Part shown: positions 8,379 to 16,654 of the stretch, piece by piece | Numbering within the stretch: the stretch's first letter is position 1 | Layout of the letters: every line of letters begins with the position of its first letter | From: Zoogloeaceae bacterium | GTDB taxonomy: Bacteria; Pseudomonadota; Gammaproteobacteria; Burkholderiales; Rhodocyclaceae | Length of the DNA: 50,952 bases | Direction of reading: 5' to 3' | Assembly (NCBI GenBank): GCA_031256795.1 | Contig: JAIRPW010000040.1 | Coordinates: forward strand, 1-50,952 | The notes under the pieces: generated by a model | Told to the model about the DNA's origin: nothing | The model's database searches: none | What the model saw: the letters and a program-made list of their open reading frames with translations, nothing else | Translations under genes and position numbers: made by a program

Positions 8379-8990
8379 GTGACACTCTTTCAGATTGTAA
8401 AGGAAGTGGGCTGGACGATTTGGCCCTTGCTTTTCGCGTCGGTGATTGCTTTGGCAATTATTCTGGAACGCTCCTGGCGTTTGCGCGCGCCGCTGATCGT
8501 GCCGGACGGCCTTTTACAGCGCGTCCTGGGCGAACTTGAAAGCGGCGGCCTGGACGAAAAGATGCTGACGGCGCTGGAGCGGCATTCTCCGCTTGGTCAG
8601 GTGCTTGCGGCAGGAGTGCGAAGCCGTAACGCTTCCCGCGAAATCATGAAGGAGTCTATTGAGGAAGTTGGGCGCGCCGTTACGCATCAACTGGAACACT
8701 ACCTTACTACGTTGGGGACGATCGCCTCTATCGCGCCTCTGATGGGATTGTTCGGCACGGTGGTCGGCATGATCGAAATGTTCGGCACGCAGGTTCCGGG
8801 CAGCGCTGATCCGCAGGTGCTCGCGCACGGAATATCCGTCGCGCTGTACAACACGGGCTTTGGAATTCTGATCGCGATTCCCAGCATGATTTTTTGGCGG
8901 CATTTTCGGGCGAAAGCGGATGGTTTCGTGATGGAAATGGAACAGCGGGCGGTTCGTCTCGTGGAAGCGCTGCACGGCGAGCGTGTCTGA
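8379..8990 (+). CDS. exbB: ExbB/TolQ-type proton channel protein
   Basis: This 203-residue inner-membrane subunit uses the proton motive force to drive TonB- or Tol-type energy transfer. The start is GTG 8379 behind GGGAGGTCTT. An N-terminal transmembrane helix (WPLLFASVIALAIILE) is followed by a cytoplasmic loop and then the MotA/TolQ/ExbB domain with LGTIASIAPLMGLFGTVVGMI and a third helix (NTGFGILIAIPSMIF). A TATAAT hexamer at 8344-8349 could be the -10 box. The gene heads a plus-strand run exbB-exbD-lpxK-Trm112-kdsB, an order common in betaproteobacteria. No tonB is visible in the window, so the partner is encoded elsewhere. Confidence 0.9.
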   Translation: MTLFQIVKEVGWTIWPLLFASVIALAIILERSWRLRAPLIVPDGLLQRVLGELESGGLDEKMLTALERHSPLGQVLAAGVRSRNASREIMKESIEEVGRAVTHQLEHYLTTLGTIASIAPLMGLFGTVVGMIEMFGTQVPGSADPQVLAHGISVALYNTGFGILIAIPSMIFWRHFRAKADGFVMEMEQRAVRLVEALHGERV

Positions 8991-9020
8991 CGGCGCGCTG
9001 GCGCGGAGAAGGAGCGAAGC

Positions 9021-9455
9021 ATGAATTTTTCCAAAAGACGCGGTAGCGAAGAGCCGGAAATCAATTTGATTCCCTTGATTGACGTGCTTTTGGTCGTCAT
9101 TATTTTCTTGATGCTGACGACGACCTATACGCGCTTCTCCAGTCTGGAAATTACTTTGCCGTCCGCTGAGGCGGAAACGCCGGACGTCAAAAAAACGAAC
9201 GACATTGAAGTGGATATAACCACTGACGGACAAATATCGGTTGCGGGAGAAACCCTGAAAACTCCGGAGCCGCGTTTTATCAGCGAGGCCATGCAGCGCG
9301 CGGCAAAAGGCAGGGAGGACCCGATCATCATCATCAACTCGGACGCCAAAACCGCCTATCAGAGCGTAGTCGACGTCATGCAGGCGGCGCAGATGGCGGG
9401 CTATCCGCGCATTTCCTTTACCGCCCAAAGCATCCCTGGTTCTGCCGATCATTGA
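9021..9455 (+). CDS. exbD: ExbD/TolR-type biopolymer transport protein
   Basis: The 144-residue partner of ExbB has a single N-terminal transmembrane helix (INLIPLIDVLLVVIIFLML) with the essential membrane Asp in PLIDVL, then a periplasmic ExbD/TolR domain. The start ATG 9021 follows GGAGAAGGAGCGAAGC, an excellent ribosome binding site. Its stop overlaps a TTG that could begin lpxK, implying co-translation. It works with exbB as a 5:2-type proton-driven motor. Whether the motor serves TonB or another system cannot be told here. Confidence 0.92.
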   Translation: MNFSKRRGSEEPEINLIPLIDVLLVVIIFLMLTTTYTRFSSLEITLPSAEAETPDVKKTNDIEVDITTDGQISVAGETLKTPEPRFISEAMQRAAKGREDPIIIINSDAKTAYQSVVDVMQAAQMAGYPRISFTAQSIPGSADH

Positions 9456-9472
9456 TTGTCGGCGGTTTTCTC

Positions 9473-10498
9473 ATGCGCAGATTGGCGGAGTGGCTTACCC
9501 GCGCCTGGTTTCAGCGGCGATTGCCGCTTTCTCTTTTGTGGGCGGCGCCGGTTGCCTTTGTTTTTTTCGGGTTGGCGGCGTCGCGCCGCGCCTTGTATCG
9601 CCGGAATATTCTGCGCGCGGAACGCTTGCCCGTTCCCGTGATTGTCATCGGCAATGTAACGCTGGGCGGCGCGGGGAAAACGCCTTTGACGCTGGCGATT
9701 GCGGAAATTTTGCGCGCGATGGGTTACCGCCCCGGCATGATAAGTCGCGGGTATCGCGGCCAGAATTCCACGCCGCGCCAGGTTTTTCCGGATTCCTCCG
9801 CTGCGGAGTGCGGCGATGAACCGGTACTTCTGGCAAGACGGAGCGGTCTGCCCGTGTGGATTGGCCGTGATCGCGCGAAGGCAGGAAAGGCGCTTTTGGC
9901 TGCCGCGCCTTCTGTGGATGTGATTTTGTGTGATGATGGTTTGCAGCACTACAGCTTGCAGCGTGATTTGGAGATAGCCGTGTTTGACGGGCGCGGCGCG
10001 GGCAACGGCTGGCTTTTGCCGGCAGGCCCTCTGCGTGAGCCGGTCTCGCGCCTTGCGTCGGTTGGCGCGATCGTGACGCATGGCGATCCTGATTTCCCGC
10101 GTGATTCGCAATCTCTGCCCGCGCGCTTTGCCGCGCGGTTTACTTTTGGGATGGCCTATCGTCTGGGCGCGCAGGAGGTTTGCCTGCATACTGCGGAGCT
10201 GATTCGGCGGTATCCTGACGCGATTTGGCAAGCCGTCGCGGGCATGGGAAATCCTGCGCGGTTTTTCCGCGCGTTGGATGCGTTAGGGTTTAGGTTTGCG
10301 CCGCGCCCTTTTCCTGATCATCATTCATACCATCTGTCTGATCTGGGATTCGCGTCGGCAGGCCCTGTCATCATGACGGAAAAAGATGCGGTAAAATGCG
10401 CCGCGCTGGGACTTGCCGACGCTTGGGTTTTGCCGGTTTCCATGCTCTTGCCGCCTGAATTTCCCCGCTTTCTGAAGGAAAAACTGAATGGACGCTAA
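9473..10498 (+). CDS. lpxK: Tetraacyldisaccharide 4'-kinase
   Basis: LpxK phosphorylates the 4' position of the lipid A disaccharide at the inner membrane. The 341-residue product has an N-terminal membrane anchor (LLWAAPVAFVFFGLAASRR), then a P-loop-like GNVTLGGAGKTPLTLA (from residue 60) and MISRGYRG. The DDGLQH motif of the family is present. ATG 9473 is chosen; a TTG at 9452 overlapping the exbD stop is possible and adds seven residues. The stop overlaps the start of the Trm112-like gene by 11 bases. Length is close to the usual 325-340. Confidence 0.93.
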   Translation: MRRLAEWLTRAWFQRRLPLSLLWAAPVAFVFFGLAASRRALYRRNILRAERLPVPVIVIGNVTLGGAGKTPLTLAIAEILRAMGYRPGMISRGYRGQNSTPRQVFPDSSAAECGDEPVLLARRSGLPVWIGRDRAKAGKALLAAAPSVDVILCDDGLQHYSLQRDLEIAVFDGRGAGNGWLLPAGPLREPVSRLASVGAIVTHGDPDFPRDSQSLPARFAARFTFGMAYRLGAQEVCLHTAELIRRYPDAIWQAVAGMGNPARFFRALDALGFRFAPRPFPDHHSYHLSDLGFASAGPVIMTEKDAVKCAALGLADAWVLPVSMLLPPEFPRFLKEKLNGR

Positions 10499-10664
10499 AT
10501 TGCTTGATATTCTGGTTTGCCCGGTGTGTAAAGGGCAGGTTCACTACAATAAAACAGAACGAGAGATCGTGTGCCGCGCCTGCAAACTGGTCTACCCCAT
10601 TCGGGATGACATCCCAATTCTGCTGGAGGAAGAGGCGCGCGAGTTGACCCAGGAAGAGCGGTGA
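10488..10664 (+). CDS. Trm112-like zinc-ribbon protein (YcaR family)
   Basis: This 58-residue protein begins MDAKLLDILVCPVCKGQVHY and contains a second CRACKLVYPIRDDIPILL block. The two CxxC pairs are the zinc ligands of the Trm112 fold, and PIRDDIPILL is the family signature. Members sit between lpxK and kdsB in many proteobacteria. The eukaryotic homologue activates methyltransferases; the bacterial role is less clear. The start overlaps lpxK by 11 bases, and the TGA is embedded in the GTGA start of kdsB, so the three genes are translationally coupled. Confidence 0.93.
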   Translation: MDAKLLDILVCPVCKGQVHYNKTEREIVCRACKLVYPIRDDIPILLEEEARELTQEER

Positions 10665-11455
10665 GGCCGAAATTGGCGTCCGCGCCTTTGTCTTTCAAGG
10701 TGGTCATTCCCGCGCGTTACGCCTCATCCAGATTGCCGGGCAAGGCGTTGCTTGATTTGGGCGGCAAACCGATGTTCATGCGCGTGGCGGAACAGGCCGC
10801 CGCGTCCGGCGCGGAAGAGGTGCTGCTGGCTACAGATCATCCGGATATTCTGAATGCCGCGCTTGCGGAGGGCTTGCGCGCCATTTTGACGGACAAAGGC
10901 CATGCCAGCGGAACGGAACGGCTCGCGGAGGTCGCGGCGAAAGAGGCGTGGCCGCCTGATACGTTGGTCGTCAATGTGCAGGGCGACGAACCGCTCATTC
11001 CTCCCGCGCTCATCCGCGAAGCGGCGGAAACGCTTGCGGATTCCGGCGCGGATATTGCCACTTTCGCGCACCTCATTGCAGACGCAGAAGAGTTTTTCAA
11101 TCCCAACGTCGTCAAGGTTGTCCTGAACCGGATGGGGGACGCGCTGTTTTTCTCCCGCGCGCCCATTCCCTATGCGCGCGACGCCTTTTCCCGTGGGCGC
11201 GCGGCGCTCCCGCAAGGTTTACCCGCGTATCGGCATGTCGGCTTGTATGCGTATCGCGCCGCGTTTCTGCGGGATTTTTCCCGTATCGAAGCCTCTTCTC
11301 TGGAAGGTTTCGAGTCTCTGGAGCAATTGCGCGCGCTTTGGCATGGGTATCGCATTCGTGTCGCGTTGACTTCAGAGCCGTTGCCGCCGGGCGTGGATAC
11401 GCCAGAAGACGCCGAACGAATGCGGGCGCTTTTCGCCGCGCGGGGTGGGCATTGA
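10661..11455 (+). CDS. kdsB: 3-deoxy-manno-octulosonate cytidylyltransferase
   Basis: KdsB activates KDO as CMP-KDO for LPS inner core assembly. The 264-residue product carries VVIPARYASSRLPGKAL (nucleotide-binding N-terminus), HASGTERLAEV, VVNVQGDEPLIPP, and the LEGFESLEQLRAL and GVDTPEDAE signatures. The start is a GTG overlapping the upstream TGA (GTGA), which adds about ten residues before the conserved core. Its own stop overlaps the TTG of the following membrane protein. Assignment is unambiguous. Confidence 0.95.
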   Translation: MRPKLASAPLSFKVVIPARYASSRLPGKALLDLGGKPMFMRVAEQAAASGAEEVLLATDHPDILNAALAEGLRAILTDKGHASGTERLAEVAAKEAWPPDTLVVNVQGDEPLIPPALIREAAETLADSGADIATFAHLIADAEEFFNPNVVKVVLNRMGDALFFSRAPIPYARDAFSRGRAALPQGLPAYRHVGLYAYRAAFLRDFSRIEASSLEGFESLEQLRALWHGYRIRVALTSEPLPPGVDTPEDAERMRALFAARGGH

Positions 11456-12192
11456 CAGACAGTCGGAGGTTGTGCGGGATTTTTTTCTGGACCGGCGTGT
11501 CGCTGCTGTGTTTTTCCTGGTTCAGAGGGGATGACTTTCCCGCGCCCGCCGCCGTATTGCCAACGCTTTCACGCGCCCCGGAGCAGACGGCCATTCAGCG
11601 CGCGCCCTTCGACGTGACGGTCGCGGGAAAGGAGTATCGGATTTCTCCGCTGTACCGCTATGACCTGACCGGTCTCGTGGTCAGTCTGCACCATGCGGAC
11701 AGCTGGCTGGATTATGCGCATCAGGAATGGGGAGACGCGCTCAATATCGTAGACCTGTGCGTGGTATGGGGAAAGAACGCAACCTCCGGTATTTACGAGG
11801 AGATGCGTTTTTCCCACGGGCAATGGACCTGCTATTACCAGACGCGCGACCAAAAGACGTGGGAACGGTTTTCCGAATCTGAAATTTCCAACAATCACCT
11901 GCTGACGAATCATCCGGCGATTCGGCGGAAAATCAGGTCAGCGCGGATAGGCGATCAAATCCGCCTTGTCGGTTTTCTGGCTGAGTATGCGCATGGCGAC
12001 TTTCGGCGCGGGACGAGCACTACGCGCACGGATACCGGCAACGGCGCGTGTGAAACCGTGTGGGTGGAAGGTTTCGATATTTTGCGGCGCCCCCCCGCAT
12101 ATGGGCGGGTGGCGCGCTGGCTGGGGTATTGTCTGATCGCGCTTGCCGCCATACTTTGGTTCCGGCTTCCGCCCAATTTTGGGCGGAAGTGA
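11452..12192 (+). CDS. Membrane-anchored protein of unknown function, two predicted helices
   Basis: I do not recognise a named function. The start is probably TTG 11452, overlapping the kdsB stop (TTGA), giving about 246 residues. A frame extending upstream to 11338 is merely open inside kdsB. The protein has an N-terminal transmembrane helix (LCGIFFWTGVSLLCFSWF), a roughly 180-residue region rich in Trp, Tyr and His (including YRYDLTGLVVSLHHADSWLD and LCVVWGKNATSGIYEE), and a C-terminal helix (WLGYCLIALAAILWFRL). The middle part would lie in the periplasm if the N-terminus is inside. It ends the lpxK-kdsB operon; the convergent erpA stop is only four bases away. Confidence 0.7.
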   Translation: MTDSRRLCGIFFWTGVSLLCFSWFRGDDFPAPAAVLPTLSRAPEQTAIQRAPFDVTVAGKEYRISPLYRYDLTGLVVSLHHADSWLDYAHQEWGDALNIVDLCVVWGKNATSGIYEEMRFSHGQWTCYYQTRDQKTWERFSESEISNNHLLTNHPAIRRKIRSARIGDQIRLVGFLAEYAHGDFRRGTSTTRTDTGNGACETVWVEGFDILRRPPAYGRVARWLGYCLIALAAILWFRLPPNFGRK

Positions 12193-12195
12193 GCC

Positions 12196-12537
12196 TCACG
12201 CCGAGAATGAAGAACCGCAACCGCAAGTTGAAGTGGCGTTCGGGTTGCGGATGACGAACTGCGAGCCTTGCAGCCCTTCGCTGTAGTCAATTTCCGCGCC
12301 GACCAGGTATTGATAGCTCATCGGATCGATGAGCAGCGTGACGCCGTCTTTTTCAAATTGCGTATCGTCTTCGTTGGCGCTCTCTTCAAAGGCGAAGCCG
12401 TACTGAAAGCCGGAACAGCCGCCGCCGGTGATGAATACGCGCAGTTTTAGGTCTGGGTTGCCCTCTTCCTCAATCAGCGCGCGCACTTTGGCTGCGGCGT
12501 TATTGGTGAAGATGACGGGAGATGCGCTGTCGCTCAT
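12196..12537 (-). CDS. erpA: A-type iron-sulfur cluster carrier/insertion protein
   Basis: This 113-residue protein delivers Fe-S clusters to apo-enzymes. Its three cluster ligands are all present: Cys41 in [11 protein letters not shown], and Cys105 and Cys107 in [12 protein letters not shown] 12537 is chosen because AAAGGAATCCCC lies just upstream; the open frame to 12603 is non-conserved. The sequence [20 protein letters not shown] and the acidic [13 protein letters not shown] fit ErpA better than IscA or SufA. Fe-S proteins of the UbiU/UbiV type are encoded later in the window. Confidence 0.9.
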   Translation of the reverse strand: MSDSASPVIFTNNAAAKVRALIEEEGNPDLKLRVFITGGGCSGFQYGFAFEESANEDDTQFEKDGVTLLIDPMSYQYLVGAEIDYSEGLQGSQFVIRNPNATSTCGCGSSFSA

Positions 12538-12759
12538 GGGGATTCCTTTTATGGATGAAATTATGGGAAGGCGATTATGAAAGCGCCGTCGGCGGATCGT
12601 CAAGAATCATCGCGTGAAAGTTGACATGAGCTTCTTTGCATTTATGCCCGCCGAGAAATATCATCCGCTTCATGCCTGCCAACGCACGATATGAGCGCGG
12701 TGTGACTTGCTTTGCGGTCGAGCAGACTTTTTGGTTATTGCTCTGAAAGGAAATACACC

Positions 12760-13716
12760 ATGCCGTTGCCGTTAATTCCTCTTATTTTAGGTGCTTTCAG
12801 CTTGGCTGGAGCCGGATTTGGCGTCAAGAAAAAACGTGAGGCCCGATAAGATCATGTCTCGGCGAAACAGATCGGCGAGGAAGCCGAAAGTCGCTACAAA
12901 AAAGCGGTTGAGGCTTTTGTATTCGATAAAAGTGAAACCGAGCAGGCGTTTTTGGTTCTCGGGAAACTTAAGCAGGAAATTTTTGTCAACCAGATCAAAT
13001 ACCTAGTGGATGCGATCAATACGCTGAATGATAAAGAGGCTTCTTCGACACTAAAAGATTTCCAAGAGGAAATCGAAGCTTTGAATGTTCCTGAAATGAG
13101 GGCCATGGAAGCGAAAGGGCTGGAACTGGGAAGCGGCCTTGAAGATGGAGCGATATCAGGCTCATTGGTGGGGCTGGCTGCTTATGGCGCCGTAGGTGAA
13201 TTGGCGAGCGCGTCCACAGGTACCGCAATCGCCAGCCTGAGTGGCGTGGCGGCAAAAAATGCTACGTTAGCATGGCTAGGCGGCGGTCCTCTTGCGGTGG
13301 GCGGTCTGGGTATGGCCGGCGGAACAGTGGTACTGGGTGGCGTCGTTGTCGGTCCGGCTCTGGCTGTGGCGGGCTGGAGGATGGCCTCTGGAGCTGAAAA
13401 GGCATTGACCGAAGCGCGTAAATATGCGAACGAGGCGGATATTGCCATCGCCGAGATTGACAAAATAAAGGTTGTGCTTGCCGGATTGCGGGCGAACGTC
13501 AGCGAGAAGCAGACAGTGCTATTGAAACTTGTCGACGTGTTTGATTCCTGCAAAGTTCCCGATGCGACGGATGTGAGAGCTTTTGACAACATGCTGAAGG
13601 TAGGCAAGTCACTCAAGGATGTGCTTGCGACAGGCGTCATGGAGGATGATGGGAACGCCGTTGTCGGTTTTGGTGGCGTTTTGAAACGCAAGGTTTCCGG
13701 GGTATTGAAGTATTGA
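12760..13716 (+). pseudogene. Glycine-zipper membrane-type protein split by an in-frame TAA
   Basis: The gene starts at ATG 12760 behind CTGAAAGG. It reads MPLPLIPLILGAFSLAGAGF and on to KKKREAR, then hits TAA at 12847-12849. The same frame continues uninterrupted as DHVSAKQIGEEAESRYKKA and onward to 13716, with no plausible start just after the stop. Read through, the protein has 317 residues plus the stop position: an N-terminal hydrophobic helix, a charged coiled-coil-like region, a Gly/Ala-rich block (GSLVGLAAYGAVGELASAST, then GGGPLAVGGLGMAGG) with glycine-zipper spacing, and a second helical region. Similar Gly-rich proteins are widespread but uncharacterised. Codon use is less GCG-biased than in the flanking genes, suggesting transfer. 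Confidence 0.65.
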
Positions 13717-13789
13717 ATGGTTGTGCTCACGCGGTCTCGGCGGAGAGTCCGTGAGATGTCTTGCCGAAACCGCTGCAAAGGAGAAAGAA

Positions 13790-14167
13790 ATGACAGATTT
13801 AACCAAATTACTCCCATTGGAAGCAGTGAACAAGCTCGTGTTGGCATGGAGCGATTACCAGAAAATCCATGAAACCGAAAAAACGAAGAGGGAGCTGATT
13901 CACGCAGACCGGGATGTGCAACTGGAGAGCATCCGCTCACAAAAGGATGTGTTGCGGGACTGCATTAAAAGAACGTTTAAGGAACGCGCAGGTATTTTTG
14001 ACAAGTCATTTGCCATGCTTGATCAAGGGCTGGCCTCTGGCAACGATCAGACCGTGAATGCAGCACTGGGACTGATTACGACGACGATCAAGGAAAATCC
14101 GATGAAGCACGCCGTCCAACTCATTCAGGATGTGCACAACCCGAATGTCCGTGTGATTGAAATCTGA
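13790..14167 (+). CDS. Helical protein of unknown function, partner of the glycine-zipper gene
   Basis: I do not recognise a function. ATG 13790 follows AAAGGAGAAAGAA, a near-perfect ribosome binding site, and gives 125 residues. The product is soluble and mostly helical and charged: LVLAWSDYQKIHETEKTKRE, then SQKDVLRDCIKRTFKERAG, and a C-terminal GLASGNDQTVNAALGLI segment. It has no signal peptide, membrane segment or cysteine cluster. It lies 73 bases after the glycine-zipper frame on the same strand. I infer a two-gene unit in which this protein is the cytoplasmic partner. Base composition is lower in GC than in the surrounding core genes. Confidence 0.7.
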   Translation: MTDLTKLLPLEAVNKLVLAWSDYQKIHETEKTKRELIHADRDVQLESIRSQKDVLRDCIKRTFKERAGIFDKSFAMLDQGLASGNDQTVNAALGLITTTIKENPMKHAVQLIQDVHNPNVRVIEI

Positions 14168-14572
14168 GGCGCGCGGCATCAGGTTGTCTGAACGTGTGAC
14201 AAGGAATTTAGTAGCGATGACGTCTATAGAGTTGTAGCTGTGGCGAATGTGTTTGGAGAAAGTGCCTAGGCATTGAGTGTAGAGGAGAGGGCTGCAGCGG
14301 CGCAATGGGTCTGAAAAAACGATGATTGACGCACTGACTAAGCTATCAGAATGCCGATTCCCGGCACGTTCAGCGTCGCGCCGATGAAGGCGGTGGGAAT
14401 GGATTGCCGCTGGCGAACTGGAAGCGCGTGCTAAGAGAGAGGATGGTTCTGGCCTACCGGTGGTTGCCTGACACGGTATGTCGGCGGCGTCTACTACTGT
14501 CATCGCGCCGCCTTTCTCTTGCGAGCAGTGCGGCACATGGCGCAGTTACGTTGGGTATTTACGTGGGTTTCG
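14168..14572. other. About 400 bases without an intact gene, apparently decayed
   Basis: No frame with a good start is seen. On the minus strand around 14347-14430 two adjacent frames read like the end of a lost gene (TRFQFASGNPFPP in one, IPTAFIGATLNVPGIGILIA followed by a stop in another), as if separated by a frameshift. The stretch lies between the glycine-zipper cassette and rpmE and is probably the tail of the same foreign insertion. Confidence 0.35.
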
Positions 14573-14601
14573 TTGCGTCTCCTGTTTTTTTCCCGTAAAA
14601 T
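14573..14601 (+). promoter_or_regulatory. Probable sigma70 promoter of rpmE
   Basis: TTGCGT (14573-14578), a 17-base spacer and TAAAAT (14596-14601) lie 55 bases upstream of the rpmE start. Spacing is optimal and the boxes are close to consensus. Assigned by eye. Confidence 0.5.
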
Positions 14602-14655
14602 CCGCAGATTCTGCGTCCGGCCAAGACCGCCGGATATTCTTTGAAAGGAAACAAG

Positions 14656-14880
14656 ATGAAAAGCGGTATTCATCCCGATTATGAAGAGGTACAGGTGTCC
14701 TGCTCCTGCGGGAATACTTTTGCGACTCGCTCCACCATGAAAAAAGCCCTGCATGTGGAAGTGTGTTCTTCCTGCCACCCATTCTATACGGGTAAGCAAA
14801 AAATTGTGGATACAGCAGGGCGTGTAGAAAAGTTCAATCAAAAGTTCGGGGCGTTGCGCGCGGGAAAATCTTCCGCCTGA
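14656..14880 (+). CDS. rpmE: 50S ribosomal protein L31 (zinc-binding form)
   Basis: The 74-residue L31 starts [20 protein letters not shown]. It has the four cysteines of the C+ type at 16, 18, 37 and 40 (CSCG and [13 protein letters not shown]). ATG 14656 is preceded by TTGAAAGGAAACAAG. The gene stands alone between a promoter and a hairpin terminator. In many bacteria the zinc form is used in zinc-replete cells and replaced by a cysteine-free paralogue under zinc starvation; no paralogue is in this window. Confidence 0.95.
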   Translation: MKSGIHPDYEEVQVSCSCGNTFATRSTMKKALHVEVCSSCHPFYTGKQKIVDTAGRVEKFNQKFGALRAGKSSA

Positions 14881-14930
14881 TTTTTACGCAGCCAAGAACA
14901 CGCGCTTTTCCTGTCATTCCCCGTTTCATG

Positions 14931-14955
14931 AAAAGGCAGCCGCGCGCTGCCTTTT
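14931..14955 (+). terminator. Rho-independent terminator after rpmE
   Basis: The hairpin GGCAGC (14935-14940) CGCGC GCTGCC (14946-14951) is flanked by AAAA and followed by TTTT. It lies 50 bases after the rpmE stop and ends just before the next gene. The A-flank and T-tract could allow use in either direction. Confidence 0.75.
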
Positions 14956-14973
14956 CTGCTATTCATAATCGCT

Positions 14974-16650
14974 ATGCTTATGCGGCTGTTCTCCTCGCGT
15001 TCTTTTCTGAAACTGCCGCTTTCCGGATGGACGCTGGCGGGGTTACTCGGATTTTATGTGTTTGCCGGTCTCTTTGGGCATGATCCGTGGATGAGCGAGG
15101 ATGTTACGCATCTTGCCGTGGCGAGAGATTTTCTTCTGCCGTCTCATGCCGAAGGCTGGGGGTTGGCGCTTGCAGGGCGTCCCTTTTTTTCGGCGCCGCT
15201 CTATTACTGGAGCGCCGCATTTACGGAATGGCTTTTTGGCTGGATGTTGCCGACGCATGACGCGCTGCGTTTGGCAAGCGGCTTGTGGACCGCGTTAGCG
15301 TTATGCGCGCTTTATTATGCCGGACGGGAAATGTATGGCCGGGAAGCCGCCGCGGCGCCGCCCTTGCTTTTGTCGGGCAGCTTCGGCTTTATTGTTCACG
15401 CGCATGAAGCGCAGCCCATGTTGGTGCTGCTTGCCGCGATCTCGTTTGCCTTGCTGGCTTTTACGTTGTGGCCGCGCAAGCCGAAAACCGGATCGGCGTT
15501 TTTTGCGCTGGCGTTTTTGCTGGCGGTTCTGGGATCGGGGTGGGCGGGAGTTCTGTTTTTATGCGCGCTGCTGCCTTTACCCTTTCTTTTTTTTCCGGTT
15601 TGGCGGGGAAAAATACGGTTCGTGTGGATTGCGCTTTTGGCGTGTCTGGCGATATTGGCGGTTGCGGCGTTTCTGCTGAATTCTTTTGCGAATCAGTGGT
15701 TTTCAGGGTGGTTTGTGCAAGAAGCCGCGCGTTTTTCCGGCGTTTGGGAGTATGGTCGGGACGCGCTTGTGCTCATGGGCATGTTCTCCTGGTTTTCTTG
15801 GCCGCTCTGGCCTCTTGCGCTTTGGGCCTTATGGCGCAGCCGCCGTCATTGGCGGACTCCAGGAATTTTATTGCCGTCGGCCGCTTTTCTGGCGCTTTTG
15901 CTCCTGCTTCCTATTGGGTTTGAGGTGCGTCGGAGCGCGGCCATTTTACTTTTGCCGCCTTTGGCTCTGTTGGCTACGCCGGGCGCGCTTACGCTGCGCC
16001 GAGGCGCGGCCAATGCGCTGGATTGGTTTTCTGGCATGGTTTTCAGCGCTTTCGCGGCGCTGCTGTGGACGGGGTGGTGTGCGATGGTTTTCGGCGTGCC
16101 CGCGCGTTTGGCGCGCCGCGCTTTGGAATTGGAGCCTGGTTTTTCCGGGCGCTTTGATGGCTGGCTCTTCGCCGTGGCAGTTTGCGTGAGCGTATGGTGG
16201 CTATGGCTTATTTTGTCGCTGCCGCGTTCGCCGTATCGCTGCGTGGTTCGCTGGAGCGCGGGTCTCGCGGTAAGCTGGTTGCTGGCGGTATCTTTGTGGC
16301 TGCCCTGGGTAGACCACGGAAAAAATTATCGCGCGGTAGCCTCTGCTGTGGCCGCGCGAGTGAGCGGATCTACTCCCGGTTGCGTGGCAAGCTGGCAGAT
16401 CGGGGAGGCGCAGCGAGCCGCTTTCTTTTATTTTGCGTCGTTACGCGTTACGCCAATATCCGCAACCAAGGGTACGAAATGTCAATGGTTGCTGGCCGAA
16501 GAAAGACCGCGCGCGCAGAGACCTTTTTCGTGGAACGTCAAGGCGGAAGATTGGGAAAAAGTTTGGGAGAGCCGTAAACCAGGCGGGCGACGGGATTTCC
16601 TGCGTCTTTATCGGCGGCGCTATGAGAAATCCGATAGCGGCGCCGCATAA
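14974..16650 (+). CDS. ArnT/PMT-like integral membrane glycosyltransferase
   Basis: This 558-residue protein has about ten to twelve hydrophobic helices. It resembles the GT83/PMT family, which transfers sugars such as aminoarabinose from lipid-linked donors on the periplasmic side. After the first helix comes FGHDPWMSEDVTHLAVARDF, placing acidic residues in the first periplasmic loop as in ArnT. GRPFFSAPLYYWSAAFTEWL, the ArnT/PMT loop-and-helix stretch, follows. The C-terminal 80 residues form a soluble domain ending in basic residues. ATG 14974 is chosen; ATG 14980 is also possible. The stop converges on ubiV with four bases between. A lipid A or glycan modifier is likely; the donor is unknown. 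Confidence 0.75.
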   Translation: MLMRLFSSRSFLKLPLSGWTLAGLLGFYVFAGLFGHDPWMSEDVTHLAVARDFLLPSHAEGWGLALAGRPFFSAPLYYWSAAFTEWLFGWMLPTHDALRLASGLWTALALCALYYAGREMYGREAAAAPPLLLSGSFGFIVHAHEAQPMLVLLAAISFALLAFTLWPRKPKTGSAFFALAFLLAVLGSGWAGVLFLCALLPLPFLFFPVWRGKIRFVWIALLACLAILAVAAFLLNSFANQWFSGWFVQEAARFSGVWEYGRDALVLMGMFSWFSWPLWPLALWALWRSRRHWRTPGILLPSAAFLALLLLLPIGFEVRRSAAILLLPPLALLATPGALTLRRGAANALDWFSGMVFSAFAALLWTGWCAMVFGVPARLARRALELEPGFSGRFDGWLFAVAVCVSVWWLWLILSLPRSPYRCVVRWSAGLAVSWLLAVSLWLPWVDHGKNYRAVASAVAARVSGSTPGCVASWQIGEAQRAAFFYFASLRVTPISATKGTKCQWLLAEERPRAQRPFSWNVKAEDWEKVWESRKPGGRRDFLRLYRRRYEKSDSGAA

Positions 16651-16654
16651 GCAA

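Noticed and set aside
8379-8990. Calling the ExbB homologue tolQ of a Tol-Pal system
   Set aside because: No tolA, tolB or pal follows; the lpxK-kdsB context favours the ExbBD annotation.
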